56,978 nucleotides of DNA from JAJPXC01 sp964517875 (GTDB lineage Bacteria; Bacteroidota; Bacteroidia; Bacteroidales; Muribaculaceae). How positions within the stretch are numbered: position 1 is the first letter of the stretch; each line of letters opens with the position of its first letter. Below are positions 30,120 to 39,183 of this stretch, in pieces. The stretch is taken from positions 1 through 56,978 of the forward strand of contig CAZFEU010000005.1 of NCBI GenBank assembly GCA_964517875.1, given 5' to 3'. Below the pieces are notes generated by a model that made no database searches, was not told where the DNA came from, and saw only the letters and a program-made list of their open reading frames with translations. A program made the position numbers and the translations under genes.

Positions 30120-31435
30120 TGCGGATGAAAGAGAAGCCATTTATGGTGGAAATATTCGAAGAGAGAGTTGGCAACCGACCAATCCCACAGCCACTCGATG
30201 TTGAAGTAGCAGGGACTGATGCCGGTGAATATGATCAGTAGGGTAATGGTGACGCTTGGAGGAAGAATACGATCGCCATAGATATTGAAGCGACTTACAG
30301 CTCTTCTTCCCCACTCTGGTATAGTAGTCGTGGGTATATAGTGGTAGCTTATTAATGTAATGACGAATAGATGCATTGACAGGCGCCCGAAATCGCAGCT
30401 TAAACCGAGCCACAGAGGAAGCATGCAGATGAATATCAAAAGAAACAGGAATGCTGCACGTGAGTTGTCATCTTCGAGACTGTGGTAACGATTAAGTGAC
30501 ATTGCGCTGACATAATGTGTGCCAATATAGAGTATTATTCCCCATGCTATAAACCGGTATATAATCGATGTAAAGGGTTGATGGTATTGAGCGGCGAGGA
30601 TAATGCTCTGATTGACGCTAAGAGCGTCTTTTATGCTCCATGTCAGTGCGTCGAGGCTACTGGATGGTAGGGTGGCATCAATGACTTCACCGTCCCAAGG
30701 TAGCCAAGATGAGTGAATGGCTTGTGCTGTCGTTGCATCTCCCGTGTATACCGAGCAAGCGCACATGGCCAGTAGCGGGAGAGCAAATGCAGTGATTCTA
30801 AGCCATAGATGTGATTTGATGTCGTGGCTGCAATACACGATCAAGGCTATCAGGGGCAAAAACAGTAATGCCATGCTTTCATGGATAAGTATGGCAATTG
30901 CCGTAATTGCGCTCATGCTCAAAAGGCGTGCCCGTGCCGACCATTTGGTGTGGTAACAGAAATAAAGCGCAAGTATAAACAGTGATATTACAAGGTAATC
31001 CTTGCGAATTATGCATATATACGACGAGCCGAGCATGTAGGATGTGGGGATGAGCCACCAGCTTATGCTGTGCTTGTGGCACAGGTATACGAGAAAGGTT
31101 GTGACGAATATGAAGCAACCCCAGCACAGTGTGAAGATAATAGGTATAGGGGAGTATCCGGTGAGTGTGGAAAACTGGAATAGTATTTCACCCAGCAACC
31201 CTCGGCGCACGAATCCCCCCTGATAGTTAATGGTAAATTCACTTAACTGGAATGCCTGGAGACTGCAAATATCCTCAAGTGAGGTATAATACAAGGCATA
31301 TAGCGTCAGTATCGAAAATGCCAACATGGTGACACTTACTGCCGCATTGAGCCACGGAAGCTTGAGAGGGCCTTTCAGTAGGAGACCGGTAGTCACCTTA
31401 CAACCAGTAGATTTAATCGTTGCAATGATATTCAA
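30116..31435 (-). CDS. polytopic membrane protein of unknown function
   Basis: A 439-residue protein with about ten hydrophobic helices beginning near residue 33 (AAVSVTMLAFSILTLYALYY). The loop FTINYQGGFVRRGLLGEILFQFS (about 68-90) recalls a conserved RRG-containing loop in bacterial membrane proteins of glycan and phage-resistance loci, but I cannot name a family. It could be a GT-C type transferase or flippase-like protein. Its start lies 23 bp inside the end of the upstream kinase-like gene; a later start would shorten the first helix. Confidence 0.65.
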   Translation of the reverse strand: MNIIATIKSTGCKVTTGLLLKGPLKLPWLNAAVSVTMLAFSILTLYALYYTSLEDICSLQAFQLSEFTINYQGGFVRRGLLGEILFQFSTLTGYSPIPIIFTLCWGCFIFVTTFLVYLCHKHSISWWLIPTSYMLGSSYICIIRKDYLVISLFILALYFCYHTKWSARARLLSMSAITAIAILIHESMALLFLPLIALIVYCSHDIKSHLWLRITAFALPLLAMCACSVYTGDATTAQAIHSSWLPWDGEVIDATLPSSSLDALTWSIKDALSVNQSIILAAQYHQPFTSIIYRFIAWGIILYIGTHYVSAMSLNRYHSLEDDNSRAAFLFLLIFICMLPLWLGLSCDFGRLSMHLFVITLISYHYIPTTTIPEWGRRAVSRFNIYGDRILPPSVTITLLIIFTGISPCYFNIEWLWDWSVANSLFEYFHHKWLLFHPQ

Positions 31436-32249
31436 TCAATCCGGGCATCGAATAGCGTTGAATCTTAGCGATTTCCACGCCAAAGTCATGTGCCACACGC
31501 TTGAGCACATCGCTGTAAATGCAAGCGGTCTTCCCAACAAAGCATATTTTATGGTCGTGGTAGTTGTAGGCTGCTATATTACGTGTGAAGAAGCACATAA
31601 GGGCTGCATACACAAGCTGATACACATACTCGTTTTCGATATGGTCGGCAAGGAATGCTGAGTAGTTGGATAGTATCTTGTTGGGGTTTGGGTCGGTGTA
31701 GACGGCATCCATGATGTCGTCGGGAGTGATGTTGTAAGAGTAGTAAAATTCCTCAATAAGTGGTTTGGGTGCTATCTCTTTGAGGCAATCGGCCACGAAT
31801 ATCTTGCCGATATTCGACCCGGCGCCTTCATCACCGAGTATAAATCCAGCGGGTCGAACGTTGGCTGTGATTGATGTGCCATCGTAAAGGCAAGAGTTGG
31901 AGCCTGTGCCGAGAATGCAGGCTAATCCGGGCTCGCGCACCAGCAGACCACGGGCCGCTCCGAGAAGGTCGCTCTCCACGGTGCAGGGTGTCTTGAACTG
32001 CGCTACAAGCGATGCCTCCATGATCTTGTTCTTCTCTGTGTTGGCGCAGCCGGCACCGTAGAAATACACGTGCTCCCAGCGACGACGGAAGAAAGCGTCG
32101 GGAAGTTCCAGGCGTATGCTGTGACTGATTTCGCGGCGGCTCTGGAAGTAGGGGTTCAGACCCCCTGTGAATGCGTGCTCCACGATGGTGTCGCCATCAA
32201 CAAGAGTCCATTCAGTGCGGGTAGAGCTGCTCTCGGCTATGACCTTCAT
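31413..32249 (-). CDS. N-acetylglucosamine kinase-like BadF/BcrA ATPase
   Basis: A 278-residue member of the ASKHA fold. The phosphate-1 motif is unusual, KVIAESSSTRTEWTLVDG, in place of the DGGGTKT of typical kinases, a variant I recall from Bacteroidetes. GLACILGTGSNSCLYDG (about 108-124) and GFILGDEGAGSNIGKI (about 135-150) match the other nucleotide and sugar loops. A role in GlcNAc recycling is plausible. It has a good promoter and heads an operon with the membrane protein and TPR gene. Confidence 0.83.
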   Translation of the reverse strand: MKVIAESSSTRTEWTLVDGDTIVEHAFTGGLNPYFQSRREISHSIRLELPDAFFRRRWEHVYFYGAGCANTEKNKIMEASLVAQFKTPCTVESDLLGAARGLLVREPGLACILGTGSNSCLYDGTSITANVRPAGFILGDEGAGSNIGKIFVADCLKEIAPKPLIEEFYYSYNITPDDIMDAVYTDPNPNKILSNYSAFLADHIENEYVYQLVYAALMCFFTRNIAAYNYHDHKICFVGKTACIYSDVLKRVAHDFGVEIAKIQRYSMPGLIEYHCND

Positions 32250-32295
32250 AATGCTCCTAAGGGTTTACTTTTTCCTAATGTGATGAATTATTCGA

Positions 32296-32326
32296 CAAAT
32301 ATATAAAAATAGACGTAACTTACAAT
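32296..32326 (-). promoter_or_regulatory. promoter of the kinase-like gene
   Basis: On the minus strand ATTG (32323-32326), exactly 19 bp, TATATTTG (32296-32303), about 46 bp before the ATG. Confidence 0.65.
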
Positions 32327-32408
32327 ATTATCTATCAATATTTTATCTCAATTGTAACAGTCCGTTGCACAAAAATCGCAGTACTTGGTCGCCAAAGGAG
32401 CAAGAAGA

Positions 32409-32445
32409 AGGAGCAGGGTGCCCGATAAAGGCGGACCCTGCTCCT
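32409..32445 (-). terminator. hairpin after the first amidase gene
   Basis: An 11-bp perfect inverted repeat (32409-32419 with 32435-32445) just beyond the minus-strand stop; the following bases are only moderately T-rich, so it is a weaker intrinsic terminator or an mRNA-stabilising hairpin. Confidence 0.6.
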
Positions 32446-32470
32446 ATGGATAATGGTATATAGGCTAAAA

Positions 32471-34918
32471 TTAGTGGGCTATAATCACGCGATGGGTAAG
32501 GAGTTGACCATCGGTTGTGAGCACTCTGAGCAGATACTGGCCGGTTGTTACATCTTCTACATTGAGAGTGTTTGCACCATTGGCCGATGCTACTGTAATG
32601 CCTGCTACATTGATAAGCTGCAGACGGCGTATGTCGGCCGATGTCTCAACGTTGAGCACGGTTGAAGCGGGGTTGGGGTATACACGCACCTTGTCGTTGT
32701 CGGCTGTCACGGCGCTTACACCATTGTTGTTATCCTTCATGGCTACGAGATCGTCGAGCACAATGGCACCCTTTTGAGTGACAGGGCTTTCGGTCTGTAC
32801 CACTTTCACATTGGTGAGGTCGTAAACATATCCGGGTTCGAGGTTGTCGCATTTCACTTCGTGATACTCCCAGCCGCGGAAGTTGAGGTCGCACATCTTC
32901 TGCCACTTGGTGTCGGTGCCTGATGTAAGACCGATCCAGAGCTCATGGTTGGAGAAGTCGCCATTGATGTAAATACCAAGCAGGTCGCCGGTCTCAAACT
33001 GTACGGGCTCATTGTTAACATAGTTCCACATGGCTTCGCCATCGTGGCTCTCGGCAAAGTTGTAGCTGAGTTTGACGGCCGCTTCGCCAAAGAGGCGTGG
33101 GCTGGTCGACTTACCTACGGAGGGTTTCACTGCCATGCCTTTTGATGCATCAAGGTTGCCAACAAGGCAAGCGTAGTTGTCAAATGTCTCCTTCACCTCT
33201 ACGCCTTCAGTGGGATCTTTGGTGCAATCCTTGGCAACGAATTTTATGGTGAGGTCGCCTGACATGGGGAGGGTTTCGGCATCGCGGAGCTCCTTGGAGA
33301 GAACCATTGTGTAGGTCTCACCCTCGGTGAGGTCGCCGGCAAGTGTAAGTACAGCGTTGCCGAATCCATTGCCCAGGGTATTATATTGCGATGTACGTGT
33401 GTTAAGGGCTACAGCGTTGCCTTTAGAGTCGGTGATTGTAACCAGATCCTTGATGCCGGTTGACTTAATCTTATTGTCGAAACGTACTTCAAGGGTAGGT
33501 GATGCATAGTGAAGCTCGCCACCGTTAACCGGGAACTGGTCGGTAACCGACAGTCGGCTGCGATTGCGTGTGGTGAATATGTTGACATATTCCTGAGCGA
33601 GCCCGGGGGTGGCAAAGTGCTTGTCGGGGGTCTTGGCTGAAGTGGCGATCTTCACGGTGTAGGTGACACCAGGGTCGAGCGACACATCGTAGCTGTAAGT
33701 GGCTTTGTGATTGTTTTCGGTAAACTTCCAGTGGCCGGCTACGTAAGGCTCGATAGAGAATGCTGACTTGAGCGACTCTTCATCGACATCGCAGTTAAAT
33801 TCAAGCTCGATGGGAGCAGAGCAGCTTACAAGGCCGTCGCTATCGGCTTTGGGCCCGTCGCTCACAATTGCCAGGTTGTATTCGTGCTTCATGTTGAGGG
33901 GAGTGTTGCAGTATGTCACCTCGTCGGCTTTAACTGTCACAGGCACCTCCTCGGTGTAATAGCCATCTTTGCTCATGCGCACGGTGTACTGGCCGGGGGT
34001 GACATTGCGGAACACAAACACTCCATTGTACATGTTGTCGGTGGTGCGTTTCTGCACTTGTTTGCCCGATGCGTCGAGCAGCTCCACGAAGCAGCCATTA
34101 ACCGGTGCGAGTTTGTCGCGTCCTGTCATGGTGAACTTGGTGGGCACATCCATCTCGCGCAGGTTGTGGTCGTCATATACCACGCCAGCCACGTTGCCGG
34201 TTACGAATCGATCCTCGGTATTGAAGAATTCCATGATGGAGTGGCAGAAGTGCCATGCCTCGAGCCACCAGTAGTCATCGTTCATCAAGCGGTAGGCTTG
34301 AGGACGATGTTCATGCATACCTCCCTCTGAGAGAAGCCCCGGCACATAGAGGCGGCGCAGCACGCCGAGACCTCCCTGCCATTGATTCTTGTAGAAGTCA
34401 AGGTCGCCTGCAATCTGGGGCTTACGTGTCCAGTTGGCCATCTCGTTGGTGTATAGATTCTTGGCCACGATTTGTGATATGGTTACGTTCTCAGGATAAC
34501 GTGGTGTACCTATTGTCTCCTCACGGTAGAGCATCAGCAGGTAGTTGACGTCCTCACCGGCATTGGAGTGTATGGAGAAGAATATATCGGCTCCAAAGTT
34601 GTTTGCTTCGGCTGCGATGGCGTAAAGGTCACGGTCGTCGGCCTCGGTGTTTTTAACGCGCGAAATCATTGGCTTTGCACCGAGTGAGTCGAGTATATGA
34701 TACATGTGCAATCCTTTATAGAGGTTGCTCTTCGACTCCCAGTATCCTAATGTGTCGTTTTGGGCAAAAGGATATATCTGTATGGGACGGTCATTTCCAG
34801 TGTAACCACCGTGGCCCGGGTTGATATACACCTTGAGGTCGCTCATTTTCTTGGCCTGAGCGGGAGCCGCCACTGCACCCATCAAGGCTATAGCGGCAAG
34901 TAGTTTTATCGCTTTCAT
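32471..34918 (-). CDS. N-acetylmuramoyl-L-alanine amidase with type IX sorting domain, copy 1
   Basis: An 815-residue exported protein. After the signal peptide (to about residue 22) an Amidase_3 domain (about 28-240) shows the zinc sites KVYINPGHGG, the Glu in YWESKSNL, FFSIHSNAG and a late LLSEGGMHEH. Then a carboxypeptidase-regulatory-like Ig domain (about 260-345), Ig-like modules (about 350-590), a galactose-binding-like beta sandwich (about 600-735) and a C-terminal type A sorting domain (VRVYPNPASTVLNV...TGQYLLRVLTTDGQLLTHRVII). It should be secreted by the type IX system and attached to the cell surface, cleaving peptide stems from muramic acid. The preceding gene is 6 bp away. Confidence 0.9.
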   Translation of the reverse strand: MKAIKLLAAIALMGAVAAPAQAKKMSDLKVYINPGHGGYTGNDRPIQIYPFAQNDTLGYWESKSNLYKGLHMYHILDSLGAKPMISRVKNTEADDRDLYAIAAEANNFGADIFFSIHSNAGEDVNYLLMLYREETIGTPRYPENVTISQIVAKNLYTNEMANWTRKPQIAGDLDFYKNQWQGGLGVLRRLYVPGLLSEGGMHEHRPQAYRLMNDDYWWLEAWHFCHSIMEFFNTEDRFVTGNVAGVVYDDHNLREMDVPTKFTMTGRDKLAPVNGCFVELLDASGKQVQKRTTDNMYNGVFVFRNVTPGQYTVRMSKDGYYTEEVPVTVKADEVTYCNTPLNMKHEYNLAIVSDGPKADSDGLVSCSAPIELEFNCDVDEESLKSAFSIEPYVAGHWKFTENNHKATYSYDVSLDPGVTYTVKIATSAKTPDKHFATPGLAQEYVNIFTTRNRSRLSVTDQFPVNGGELHYASPTLEVRFDNKIKSTGIKDLVTITDSKGNAVALNTRTSQYNTLGNGFGNAVLTLAGDLTEGETYTMVLSKELRDAETLPMSGDLTIKFVAKDCTKDPTEGVEVKETFDNYACLVGNLDASKGMAVKPSVGKSTSPRLFGEAAVKLSYNFAESHDGEAMWNYVNNEPVQFETGDLLGIYINGDFSNHELWIGLTSGTDTKWQKMCDLNFRGWEYHEVKCDNLEPGYVYDLTNVKVVQTESPVTQKGAIVLDDLVAMKDNNNGVSAVTADNDKVRVYPNPASTVLNVETSADIRRLQLINVAGITVASANGANTLNVEDVTTGQYLLRVLTTDGQLLTHRVIIAH

Positions 34919-34924
34919 TGAGGG

Positions 34925-35767
34925 TTAACGTGTTAAAGGGTTGAGTATGTATACTTCTCCGTCGAGTGTTGAGTAAACTATTGCTCCTGTGGAGATGCAG
35001 GTGGTGAGCTCGTCGACGAGTACGTCATCGGTTGTCACTATGGCAGTTTCGCCAGTAGTGATGTCGTTGATTTGCACATAAGAGCGTGTTATGAAGTAGC
35101 CGTCATCGAAGTGCGACACCGATGCGATAGTATTGTCGTCGATCCAGCAGGGGTAAATGCCCTTGGGGTTGATGCGGCGAGCGTCAGAGCCGTCGATATT
35201 GGCTACGAATGTGCCCTTGAAGGCCTCGAAGAATGCAATCTTAGTGCCGTCGGGCGACAAAGAGGCCCAAAGGTAGGAGTGGGCGTCGTCGACGGGGTCG
35301 ATCATAGTTGTCTTGCCGTCGATAGTTACGTTAATTTTGTCAAACGCTGACTCGGCGTAGGTATTACGGCTTATGGCCTCGGGCGATACTTGCTCACGGC
35401 TCATGGGCAGGAGTTGTCGATTGGTGGCGTTGTCGATAATGTACTCGCGCACGTCGCGGTTTACAAGACCGTCAATCTTTGAGGCTGTGCGATATATCAC
35501 CTTGGTGCCATCAAGCGAGAAAATGGGCTGGAAGCCGGCGGCTGCACGGCTGTCGATGATGGCAATTGAGCCATCGTTCATGTTAAGGCATTGCAGGCCG
35601 GTGTGATCCATTGTAGAGAACAGCAACTTTGTGCCGTCGGGGCTAAGCACCGGGTGGAATGCCCCAGCGGGCATATCAAGCTGTTGTGGAGCTTGATATG
35701 CGGGTATGGCGGCTGAGCAGCTGATGGCTGCCGCGGCCATTAGGGCGACAATAATAGGTTGTTTCAT
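34925..35767 (-). CDS. TolB-like beta-propeller protein, copy 1
   Basis: A 280-residue protein with a signal peptide (MKQPIIVALMAAAAISCSAA). Repeated blade motifs such as LSPDGTKLLFSTMDHTGLQCLNMNDGS, FSLDGTKVIYRT and LSPDGTKIAFFEAFKGTFVANIDGSDARRI are those of TolB/WD40-like propellers. No catalytic motif; it probably binds a partner or carbohydrate. It sits 6 bp before its amidase gene and only 2 bp after the other amidase gene, in an arrangement that is repeated upstream. Confidence 0.85.
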   Translation of the reverse strand: MKQPIIVALMAAAAISCSAAIPAYQAPQQLDMPAGAFHPVLSPDGTKLLFSTMDHTGLQCLNMNDGSIAIIDSRAAAGFQPIFSLDGTKVIYRTASKIDGLVNRDVREYIIDNATNRQLLPMSREQVSPEAISRNTYAESAFDKINVTIDGKTTMIDPVDDAHSYLWASLSPDGTKIAFFEAFKGTFVANIDGSDARRINPKGIYPCWIDDNTIASVSHFDDGYFITRSYVQINDITTGETAIVTTDDVLVDELTTCISTGAIVYSTLDGEVYILNPLTR

Positions 35768-35769
35768 TT

Positions 35770-38193
35770 TTATAGGTTGTGTGAAATAATTACCTTGCGC
35801 ACTACTATGGCATTGGCTGTGGTGATGCGTGCCATGTATACGCCTGCATTGATTTCGCTGACGTTGAGCACGTTGCCTGTTGTGGCGGCAACCAGTTGGC
35901 CATTATTGTTGATTAGTTCTACCGATTCAACGAGGCCGTCGGCATTAGCTACCAAGTAATCGCTGGCGGGGTTGGGGTGAACGGTGATTGAAGTCATGTT
36001 GTCGGCTGTGATGTCGGTAACGCCACCAATGCCGTTCTGAAGGAATTGGATGTCGTTGATGCTGAAGTCGCCCTTGGCACTCATTTGGCTGGGTACTTGA
36101 GTCACCTTCACGCCGGTGAGGTAGTATTCCTTTTCTCCCTCGAATGAAGCTGTGGGCACTTCGATGTAGCGCCAGCCGAGATAGTTCATCTTACCTACCG
36201 ACAGGTATTTTATGTCGCTCTCGGAGGTGAACTGCAGATATACCTCATTTTCAGTCAAGTCGCCGCGGATGTGGATACCGATTGCGTCCTCGGAGGTAAC
36301 AGGCATTTTTTTGCCCGACTTGTCGGCGCGTTCCCAAAGTATTTCAGCATTGTCGTCGGAAGAGAAGCCATAAGTGAATTTCACGGCTCCGGGTGCTTGC
36401 AGGCAGTCGGTATCGTCGGTTGCTGTAGCGGTGTTGTAGTTTGCGCTGTTTTCTTCGTCGACGGTGTAGTTGGATGCAATGTCATCGAAGTTGAGAACGG
36501 GAGTTGTCTTGTCCTCGCCGGCGTCAACTGCCTGGAATGTTACGGTTGTCCCCTCCTGAAGTGAGATGCCGTCGGTGTCCTTCATTGATGCGTCGATTGT
36601 GAGAGTGTAAGTCTCGCCGATGGTAAGGTCGGTAGAGAAGGGTATGCGGAAGTATCCGTAGGCATCCCCCTTCTTGCTGTAGGTGGCTTTACGTCGGTTT
36701 GTGGCTACGGTATTGCCCTGTGAGTCTACGACCTTGAGGGCCGCGCCTGCACTTGCAATGTTAGGCACCTTGTCGACGCGAACTTCAACTGCCGCCCCCT
36801 TATAGTGAACGAGGTCGTCATCACCGGGATAATGACTCAGAATGTTCATGAAGTCGCGGTCGTTGGTGGTGAACTGGAGTTTGAATGGCTCAGTCATGGC
36901 CGTGCCGCCGCCGTGTTGTGCGTCGGTCGACAATGTAACGGTGTACATTGTTGATGTGGAGTAGGGAGCGGAGGGGGTGAATACCATTTTGGTGTTTTGT
37001 TCGCTCCATGCAAATGTGCCTTCGGCGGCGGGCTCGATAGAAAAAGCTTTCTCTACGCTCTCGGTGTCCATGTCCCAGTTGAAAGTGAGCATGATGGGTG
37101 AGTTGCAGAGCACGCCTTCGTCGCCTGCCTTCCATGCGGGTGAGTATTCAATCACGGCAGGTGGGGTGTCGCGGATCTTTTTGAGTTTAAAGTTGCCGTA
37201 GCTCACTGTGTTGGCCACGACGGTGATGTCGGCTTCATATGGTTCGTGAGTGGGGCAAGAAATGGCGAGGTGATAATTGCCGGGTTCAACGTGACGGAAT
37301 CCGTAGATGCCGTTGCGCATATCGTCGGTAGTGCAGGTTTCAACCACCTTGCCCGAGGCGTCGGTAAGAGTCACAGTGGCTCCTTGTACCACGTCGAGCT
37401 GGTCGTCGCCATATTTTAGGAAGTCGCCCTGGCGCATCAGGCGTGTGTCGTTAAGACGGCCAAATATGGCGCCATAGTTGTCGCCGGGGAGACCAAGGTA
37501 TTCTTCCATGGCCTTCATGAAGTGCCAAGCCTCAAGCCACTTGAAGTCCATATTCATAAGACGGTAGGTCTCGGGGATATAGTCGTGGAATGACCCTTCG
37601 GAGAGCATACCGGTTACAGTAAGCGCACGGAGTACGCCCAGACCTTGTTTACCCCAAGATGGGTAGAATGTCCAGTCGCCGCGGACGTTCATAGCTGTAG
37701 ATGTCCACCATGTGGCCTGGTTGTCGAGCAGATGTTTGTTGGCCACGGTGGCCCACTCTTTGGAAGCCGGGATAACCGGCTCGTTGTCGTAGCCGCGGAA
37801 AAGCATCAGAGGGAAGTTGCGACGGGCCGAAATTCCGGTGGCGTTGGAGTGTATCGATAGGAATAGGTCGGCCTTTGACTCGTTGGCGAGGCGACCGATG
37901 GTGGTCAGTCCGAGGTCGTCGGCTGAGGTGTTGGTGACGCGCGACATCACCACTTTGTAGCCTTTAGCTTTTAGCAAGTCGCGGAGCATCAAACCCTTGT
38001 CGAGGTTGGAGTTAGACTCCCAGAATCCCTTTGGATCGCCCTGAGTGAAGGGTTCGATTACCACGTTGCGGTCGTCGGAGTCATGACCGCCGTGTCCGGG
38101 ATTGATATAGATTGTGAAATCGCTGGGCTGCGCTGCATACATTCCGGCAGCGGCCAGAAGGGAAGCCAGTGTGGCGGTAAGTTTATTGTTCAT
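35770..38193 (-). CDS. N-acetylmuramoyl-L-alanine amidase with type IX sorting domain, copy 2
   Basis: An 807-residue paralogue of the protein encoded at 32471-34918, with the same domain order: signal peptide, Amidase_3 (FTIYINPGHGGHDSDDRN, FWESNSNLDKGL, LFLSIHSNATG, MLSEGSFHDY), Ig-like modules, beta sandwich and a C-terminal sorting domain (SITVHPNPASDYLVANAD ... VYMARITTANAIVVRKVIIS). Zinc ligands are intact. Sequence divergence between the two copies is large, so the duplication is old or the copies have specialised. Predicted substrate is peptidoglycan, possibly of other bacteria because the enzyme is surface-exposed. Confidence 0.9.
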   Translation of the reverse strand: MNNKLTATLASLLAAAGMYAAQPSDFTIYINPGHGGHDSDDRNVVIEPFTQGDPKGFWESNSNLDKGLMLRDLLKAKGYKVVMSRVTNTSADDLGLTTIGRLANESKADLFLSIHSNATGISARRNFPLMLFRGYDNEPVIPASKEWATVANKHLLDNQATWWTSTAMNVRGDWTFYPSWGKQGLGVLRALTVTGMLSEGSFHDYIPETYRLMNMDFKWLEAWHFMKAMEEYLGLPGDNYGAIFGRLNDTRLMRQGDFLKYGDDQLDVVQGATVTLTDASGKVVETCTTDDMRNGIYGFRHVEPGNYHLAISCPTHEPYEADITVVANTVSYGNFKLKKIRDTPPAVIEYSPAWKAGDEGVLCNSPIMLTFNWDMDTESVEKAFSIEPAAEGTFAWSEQNTKMVFTPSAPYSTSTMYTVTLSTDAQHGGGTAMTEPFKLQFTTNDRDFMNILSHYPGDDDLVHYKGAAVEVRVDKVPNIASAGAALKVVDSQGNTVATNRRKATYSKKGDAYGYFRIPFSTDLTIGETYTLTIDASMKDTDGISLQEGTTVTFQAVDAGEDKTTPVLNFDDIASNYTVDEENSANYNTATATDDTDCLQAPGAVKFTYGFSSDDNAEILWERADKSGKKMPVTSEDAIGIHIRGDLTENEVYLQFTSESDIKYLSVGKMNYLGWRYIEVPTASFEGEKEYYLTGVKVTQVPSQMSAKGDFSINDIQFLQNGIGGVTDITADNMTSITVHPNPASDYLVANADGLVESVELINNNGQLVAATTGNVLNVSEINAGVYMARITTANAIVVRKVIISHNL

Positions 38194-38205
38194 GGTCGTT
38201 GCGGA

Positions 38206-38919
38206 TTAATGGAGTTTGACTTCGATTTCATAAAGCATGCCATCGATGGTGTTGTACACTACTTTGCCGGCTTTGATAGATCCGGTGGGGTTCATCGACA
38301 TTGACTCTGGGCGGGTAAGTTGCTGCATCTCACTGCCATCAGCTTTAATAAGCACTATGCGCGATGATGAGAACTGGTGGCCGTCGTCCTTGGCGTCCAT
38401 GGCCACTACGAAGTCGTTGCCGTACCAAGAGGGTGACTCATAATTGCCCAATTTGCTGATCACGTTGCCATTGAGGTCGGTAATGTATATGCCTGATCCT
38501 GCGGCAAAAAACATCACTTTTTTCTGGTCGGGCGATACCGAGGCCCACAGATAGCCGGCGTAGCTTTCAACTGGGGAATATGATTTTGTAACGCCGTTGC
38601 GAGTGATCAGCAGCTCTGAGCCGCTGGTGGCGACTTTCACGGCGTTGTCGGCTGTAAGACGCTCAGAGGCAGAGAGTCCGGCCCGGGGTTCGCGGCTTAG
38701 CACTTCCACTACATCGTTGTTTAAGTCGTAGCATCGAAGGCCTTGATAATTTTCGGTTGTGAACAGGATTTTTGATCCGTCGGCCGATATTGACGGGTAG
38801 TACATTTCGGTCTCTACACCCTTAAGAAGTCGGTGGGCGGGACCTACATCGGCCAATTGTGCATATGCACCTTGGAACCCGGCTATAGCCAGGGCGATGA
38901 GTAACTGTTGTTTCATCAT
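38206..38919 (-). CDS. TolB-like beta-propeller protein, copy 2
   Basis: A 237-residue paralogue of the propeller encoded at 34925-35767: signal peptide (MMKQQLLIALAIAGFQGAYAQ), then blades SISADGSKILFTTENYQGLRCYDLNNDVVEVLS and VSPDQKKVMFFAAGSGIYITDLNGNVI. It is somewhat shorter, by about one blade. It is the first gene of the four-gene unit and has a good promoter. Confidence 0.83.
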   Translation of the reverse strand: MMKQQLLIALAIAGFQGAYAQLADVGPAHRLLKGVETEMYYPSISADGSKILFTTENYQGLRCYDLNNDVVEVLSREPRAGLSASERLTADNAVKVATSGSELLITRNGVTKSYSPVESYAGYLWASVSPDQKKVMFFAAGSGIYITDLNGNVISKLGNYESPSWYGNDFVVAMDAKDDGHQFSSSRIVLIKADGSEMQQLTRPESMSMNPTGSIKAGKVVYNTIDGMLYEIEVKLH

Positions 38920-39008
38920 GTTTCTATGTTAAGGTTAAAATTGTGTGGCGTTTAACGTGTTGGGTGTCAAAAGCTAAAGACAATTAGTGTTTTATATATA
39001 ATTGTGTA

Positions 39009-39040
39009 CAAAAATAATACTAAAATTTTGTATATCCAAC
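39009..39040 (-). promoter_or_regulatory. promoter of the propeller/amidase operon
   Basis: On the minus strand GTTG (39037-39040), 20-bp spacer, TATTTTTG (39009-39016), about 90 bp before the first ATG. Confidence 0.65.
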
Positions 39041-39183
39041 TTAATAAATGTTAAGTGAAGTGTATAATTGTATAATGCGTGGCTGATATGGCTATTGTTT
39101 ATGAAAAATAGGTTAAATAGCTTATTTATAGCCTGTCAAATGGTATATGTTAGCATTAAGGTCACGTGTCTTGTGACGGGCTC

